A stretch of 64,000 nucleotides of DNA from NCBI RefSeq assembly GCF_003626575.1, contig NZ_RBDY01000001.1, forward strand, positions 434,001 through 498,000, given 5' to 3'. Below the pieces are notes generated by a model. That model saw nothing but the letters and a program-made list of their open reading frames with translations, searched no databases and was not told the DNA's origin. This stretch comes from Streptomyces radicis (GTDB lineage Bacteria > Actinomycetota > Actinomycetes > Streptomycetales > Streptomycetaceae). The position numbers and the translations under genes were made by a program. Of the stretch, positions 61,301 through 64,000 are shown piece after piece; within the stretch, counting starts at the first letter, position 1, and every line of letters starts with the position of its first letter.

Positions 61301-62880
61301 AGACCGGTGACGCGGCCGCCTTCCGTGGTCAGCCGGAGGTGGTAGCCGGCGGAGTGGCGGATGCCGGTGGGGGCGCCGGAGACGTCATGGTCGAAGGTGA
61401 GGCTCGCACCGTTGCGGTCGACGATGCGGCGTAACAGGGCTGTACCCGCGGCGTCGGGTGCGGTGAAGAGACGCCTGTGGCCGGTGAGGGGGTCGAACAC
61501 GGCCAAGCCGCCGTCGTGCCCCCTGGTGAGGGGGAGACGGGGGCCGGTGTCGGGGAGCACGGGGATGTCCGGGTCCTGCGGCATCGGGTACGTCAGCAGC
61601 AGGCCGTCCTCCGTGAGAAACACGACGCCTTCGGAGTCGAGTTCGAGGCGCTGGTCGACGGTGGAGGCCCAGGAGGGGCCGAACCAGTGCCCGGCGTGGT
61701 AGCCGGACTCGGCCCTTCGGCGGAACGCCAGCGGGAGCGAGCCGGGCAGCCGGATGTCCGTCTGGGGCAGGTACATGGCCCCCGAGGCCAAGTCCACCGG
61801 GTCGGTGGCGATGTTCCGGACGATGGACCGGGTCCTGTCGTACGCGCCGCGGGCGCCCTCGGTCACCATGCGGCGGCCGTTGCGGGCCACACCGCGCATG
61901 CCCAGCGCCATGCCGCGGAGCCCGCCCCGGGCCAGGAGGGCGGCCCCGCTCGCCAGGCCGCCGAGAGTGGTGAGGCCTTTCATGCCGGGGATGCAGTCGA
62001 GTGCGGCCATGGCGACGTCGAAGAGTGATGCCTCGCCTCTGGCGTATTTGATCAGTGTGTCGGCCAGGACGATCAGCGCGGCGGCGAGGACGACCCAGGC
62101 CAGGGGGCCGCCGATGATCATGACGACGACGCCGAGGACGGCGACGACGAGCTTGGCGATGTCGACGATGGTGTCCCAGTTGTCGACGACCCAGTCGATG
62201 GCGTCCTCCCACCACGACCGGTTCTGGATGCCCGCGTCGGAGGCCGCCTCGATGTCGCGGGCGCAGATCCGGGCGGCCTCCTCGCGCATCTCCTTGGCCT
62301 GCTGGGCCAGTTCACGCGCCGCCGACAGATCCGCCTGCGCCGCGTCCACCCGCCCCTGCGCGGCCGATGCCGCCGCCTCGGCCGCGTCATGATCCCGCAT
62401 CGCGGAGCGGATCTCCGACTCCGACGGCGGCTCGGGGTCCTCGCCCTCCTCCTGGAGGCGTTCGGCCTCCTCACCCGCCCGCCCGACCCAGTCCTCCGCG
62501 CCGCCCAACTCCGTCTGCGCCGCCCGCAGATCCGCCTGCGCCGCGATCGCCCGGTCCAGCGCGCGATCCGCCTGCGCCTGCGCGCGTTGCAACTCCGGCC
62601 AGTACCGCGCGAGGGCGTCGGCGGCCATGTCGTAGGAGGTCTGGAGCTTGGTCAGGTTCTCGGGAACGCCGTCGAACTCCCCGCGGAACGCGTCCGCCGA
62701 AAGACCCGACCAGTCCTGCACCGCGCGGTCGGACGCCATCCCCCGGATCTGCGCCAACGCCTCACCCACGTCGTCCGCGAACTCCTGGAGATCCTCCGCC
62801 AGGGTCCGAACCTCCTCCGGATCCCCCGGAGTCGGATCCGAGTCCATGTCCACCGGCGACCAGTCAGACGCACGAGCCAT
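58366..62880 (-). CDS. WXG/RHS-repeat polymorphic toxin
   Basis: A 1504-residue toxin. Residues 1-110 resemble a WXG100-type secretion domain (VQDWSGLSADAFRGEFDGVP), followed by long coiled-coil helices rich in Ala/Gln (120-215) and a hydrophobic segment near 230-280 (LVVAVLGVVVMIIGGPLAWVV). An RHS entry sequence (TDPVDLASGAMYLPQTDIRLPG) starts near 360. About 25 YD/RHS repeats (YDxxGRL..) follow, ending in the RHS core end YYDPAIARYLSPDPLGLEPS near 1345. The C-terminal ~120 residues are the toxin: VLRSMDDARLLEAINDPDEV and VTIHNDAVMQGNHRISEALDRM, a GNHR motif as in ParB-like nuclease folds. Secretion is probably by a type VII/ESX system. Confidence 0.85.
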   Translation of the reverse strand: MARASDWSPVDMDSDPTPGDPEEVRTLAEDLQEFADDVGEALAQIRGMASDRAVQDWSGLSADAFRGEFDGVPENLTKLQTSYDMAADALARYWPELQRAQAQADRALDRAIAAQADLRAAQTELGGAEDWVGRAGEEAERLQEEGEDPEPPSESEIRSAMRDHDAAEAAASAAQGRVDAAQADLSAARELAQQAKEMREEAARICARDIEAASDAGIQNRSWWEDAIDWVVDNWDTIVDIAKLVVAVLGVVVMIIGGPLAWVVLAAALIVLADTLIKYARGEASLFDVAMAALDCIPGMKGLTTLGGLASGAALLARGGLRGMALGMRGVARNGRRMVTEGARGAYDRTRSIVRNIATDPVDLASGAMYLPQTDIRLPGSLPLAFRRRAESGYHAGHWFGPSWASTVDQRLELDSEGVVFLTEDGLLLTYPMPQDPDIPVLPDTGPRLPLTRGHDGGLAVFDPLTGHRRLFTAPDAAGTALLRRIVDRNGASLTFDHDVSGAPTGIRHSAGYHLRLTTEGGRVTGLYLADPDDDSLVPIRAYHYDDGNLTAVTCSTGQSLRFSYDDRLRITGWTDSNNRSYGYRYDHLDRCVAEGGEEGHLTLTFSYDGTDPAWPGHRVTTSTTAEGAVRRFVVDDRCRVVAEVDPCGAVATTEYDDRNDVTARTDPLGNVTRYAYTPMGLPLSEARPDGSTVIHTHDPAERTTTVIRPNGGRWLRTFDARGNCVAVTDPADATTRYTYDEAGHLSSVTDPLGATTTTHCNAAGLPVEITDPLGNRSTQRYDAFGRSVEITDPLGQVTRTRWTVDGLLARLTRPDGAEQTWEYDGEGNCVRYTDAAGGVTAFTYTHFDMPASRTGPDGTRHTFSYDSALRLVSVADSEAGTWRYAYDPAGRLIAEEDWDGRRVSYRRDAMGRITERVNALGQTTAYAYDAAGRTASKTAGGITTRYTYDAEGLLLRAEAPGCHVTFARDALGRVTAETVNGRTLAFTLDAAGQRTSRTTPEGVRTAYSYDPAGLPTEVTTAGRTLAFRHDPLGRQTTRTIGDTLTLAQRWNAGNALAEQTLIAAARTVQHRAYTYRPDGALTAAADLLRGETRYTLDAAARVTAVEAQGWSEAYAYDAVGDQRHASWPSRQAGAAALGERERSGTTLTRAGATHYRYDAAGRVVERRSPKGTWHYAWDAEDRLTSVGTPDGSRWHYRYDPFGRRVAKEHRTADGTSVIEETTFTWDGDTLVEQVGSVPGSPGPIALTWEYDGFRPLTQTERRTDPATRAEIDSRFFVIVTDLMGSPAELVDESGTVAWQSRTTLWGITAWPVGSTAHTPLRFPGQYDDPESGLHYNRHRYYDPAIARYLSPDPLGLEPSPHPFGYPPNPLLFIDPLGLSAYGGFRGRMRAWFGGEQARIRDADQRMRAERTPMRLGDLEGIELPDAGDPLKSGVLRSMDDARLLEAINDPDEVGSVVTIHNDAVMQGNHRISEALDRMNDPGNPNFTPDTEILVLGRRGEETS

Positions 62881-63088
62881 TGTCGTCCCCCGGAATGACG
62901 TAACAGATGCGTGACCTACGACGCTACCGGCGGATCAGTCCGGAACACAACGGGACGGAACGGGCGTTGTCCGGGGTCGTTTCCCGCGCGCGTCTGCCAC
63001 GCATCGTCAAGGGAGCGGCGACGCCACGTCATGGATGGGGGGCCGTCGTCGACCCTATCCTCGTCATCGGCGCACGCCGGGGTGGGAT

Positions 63089-63120
63089 GTCAGGGCGGGG
63101 CCGAGCGGCCCCGCCCTGAC
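63089..63120 (-). terminator. Strong hairpin terminator for the right-edge gene
   Basis: GTCAGGGCGGGGCC (63089-63102) and its perfect complement (63107-63120) with loop GAGC form a 14-pair stem, 36 bases past the stop codon at 63157. Confidence 0.8.
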
Positions 63121-63156
63121 GCGAACGGCGCGCGTCCCTTCGTCGCCCGCGCCGCC

Positions 63157-64000
63157 TCAGCGGCGCACCTTGAGGCCCCGCACCCGGTTGAGGGCGGCGG
63201 CGACCTCGAAGCGGCGGGGGACCGCGAAGTCCTCGTCCCTGACGGCCAGAAGAGCCGCCACGCCCTCGGGGCCCGCCAGGTCCCGATCGAGCAGGTCGAG
63301 CGCCTCCGCGAGGGAACGCCGCCCGTCCAGGTGGCCGCGCCGCACCAGCAGGTCGAGGGCCAGGCCGACGCCGACCACCTGCTGCGCGTCGGCCAGTTGC
63401 TCGACGGCGCGCACATCCACCTCGTGCTCGCCGAGGACCAGCTGGTCCCGCCCTCTGGCGCGCACGCGCGGGCGGCCGCGCGCGGTCGGGTCCAACGACG
63501 CCGGGTCGGGGCTGCGGTGGACGACGCCGGGGAACGACTCCGCCTCGGCGCGCCGCCCGGTCGGCACGGCCGCCACCCGCCTGGCGCGTTCGGTGACGTC
63601 GGACAGCCGGTAGGCGTCCATCATCAACACCCGGTCGGCGACCTCCAGATAGTCGCCCGAGCCGCCCATCACCAGCACCGTGGACACCCCGTGGTCGCGG
63701 TGCAGCGAGCGCACCGTGTCCACCAGGGGCGTCAGCGGCTCGTGCTCCTTGGACACCAGCGCCCGCATCCGGGCGTCCCTGATCATCAGGTTGGTGGCGG
63801 CGGTGTCCTCGTCGATGAGCAGGACCCGCGCCCCCGCCTCCACCGCCTCGCACAGCGACGCGGCCTGCGACGTGGAGCCCGAGGCGTTGGGCGTGGAGAA
63901 GTCCCGGGTGTCCGAGCCCTGCGGCAGGCGGTCGACGAACGCGTGCACATCCACCCGCGTCACCGAACGCCCGTCCTCCGCACGGATCTTGACCGTGTCC
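63157..64000 (-). CDS. ABC-class predicted ATPase (P-loop protein), C-terminal part
   Basis: The right window edge cuts the N-terminus. The visible part has DGRSVTRVDVHAFVDRLPQG, FSTPNASGSTSQAAS (signature-like serine loop) and Walker B VLLIDEDTAATNLMIRDARM, then TVRSLHRDHGVSTVLVMGGSGDY, VADRVLMMDAYR and a C-terminal domain ending FEVAAALNRVRGLKVRR. This is the 'predicted ATPase of the ABC class' family, of unknown role. Walker A must lie outside the window. A hairpin terminator follows the gene. Confidence 0.87.
   Translation of the reverse strand, partial: DTVKIRAEDGRSVTRVDVHAFVDRLPQGSDTRDFSTPNASGSTSQAASLCEAVEAGARVLLIDEDTAATNLMIRDARMRALVSKEHEPLTPLVDTVRSLHRDHGVSTVLVMGGSGDYLEVADRVLMMDAYRLSDVTERARRVAAVPTGRRAEAESFPGVVHRSPDPASLDPTARGRPRVRARGRDQLVLGEHEVDVRAVEQLADAQQVVGVGLALDLLVRRGHLDGRRSLAEALDLLDRDLAGPEGVAALLAVRDEDFAVPRRFEVAAALNRVRGLKVRR

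Overview
The window is very GC-rich DNA (roughly 70% or more) with strong third-position GC bias. It comes from a filamentous or related actinomycete. Markers are a SCO1388/SCO1389-like cell-envelope pair, the DUF881-Sbp-DUF881-FHA-DUF151-MerR block, a Tuf3-type second EF-Tu, a SigB/F-type sigma factor and FxSxx/VMAP-type accessory genes. Several genes appear to use leaderless mRNAs (a -10 hexamer 6-7 nt before the start codon). The exact genus cannot be fixed from sequence alone; Streptomycetales or Streptosporangiales are both possible.

Layout. 1-8.3 kb: ptsI (cut by the left edge), a eukaryotic-type cardiolipin synthase, a nucleotidyltransferase fused to a degenerate phosphomannomutase, then DUF881 / small basic protein / DUF881, an FHA protein, a DUF151 nuclease-like protein and a MerR regulator. 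8.4-16.9 kb: DNA polymerase IV, a PRC-barrel protein that overlaps it tail to tail, a tandem glycine riboswitch driving gcvP, a GCS2-family ligase and a CPBP membrane protease. 16.9-24.6 kb: a DUF4232 lipoprotein, two truncated divergent genes (PPOX-type flavin protein and MocR-type aminotransferase) that look like the product of one deletion, a HipA-like kinase coupled to DUF3037, two SDR enzymes, uracil-DNA glycosylase, a Gfo/Idh/MocA oxidoreductase and uppP. 25-32.7 kb: a stand-alone EF-Tu, a spermidine-synthase-like protein, membrane and transport genes, and XRE-cupin, YbaK, LacI and DUF2255 genes. 32.9-38 kb: a secreted muropeptide-degrading set (GH3 NagZ, DUF1343/NamZ, an AmiE-like serine hydrolase), followed by a SigB/F-type sigma factor with a coupled small gene.

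39.4-51.4 kb is the most unusual region. On the plus strand lie a membrane protein, a 54-residue peptide gene and a HExxH-type peptide-modifying enzyme. Converging on them is a four-gene minus-strand operon: nucleosidase with effector-associated domain, VMAP-C protein, MoxR ATPase, and a SAV_2336/NB-ARC/TPR giant. The first three plus-strand genes resemble a RiPP cassette of the FxSxx type without its radical-SAM enzyme. The operon has the parts list of an NTP-dependent biological conflict system.

51.6-57.9 kb: a five-gene, fully overlapping organosulfur operon (flavin monooxygenase, sulfurtransferase, ABC permease, binding protein, ATPase). It is preceded by a GntR/FCD regulator, a 19-bp perfect palindrome, a short attenuator-type leader peptide ending in SLCR, and a 163-bp palindromic MITE inserted exactly at the leader's stop codon. 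58-63 kb: a 1504-residue WXG/RHS polymorphic toxin with a GNHR-type C-terminal domain and a coupled probable immunity gene. The right edge cuts an ABC-class predicted ATPase.
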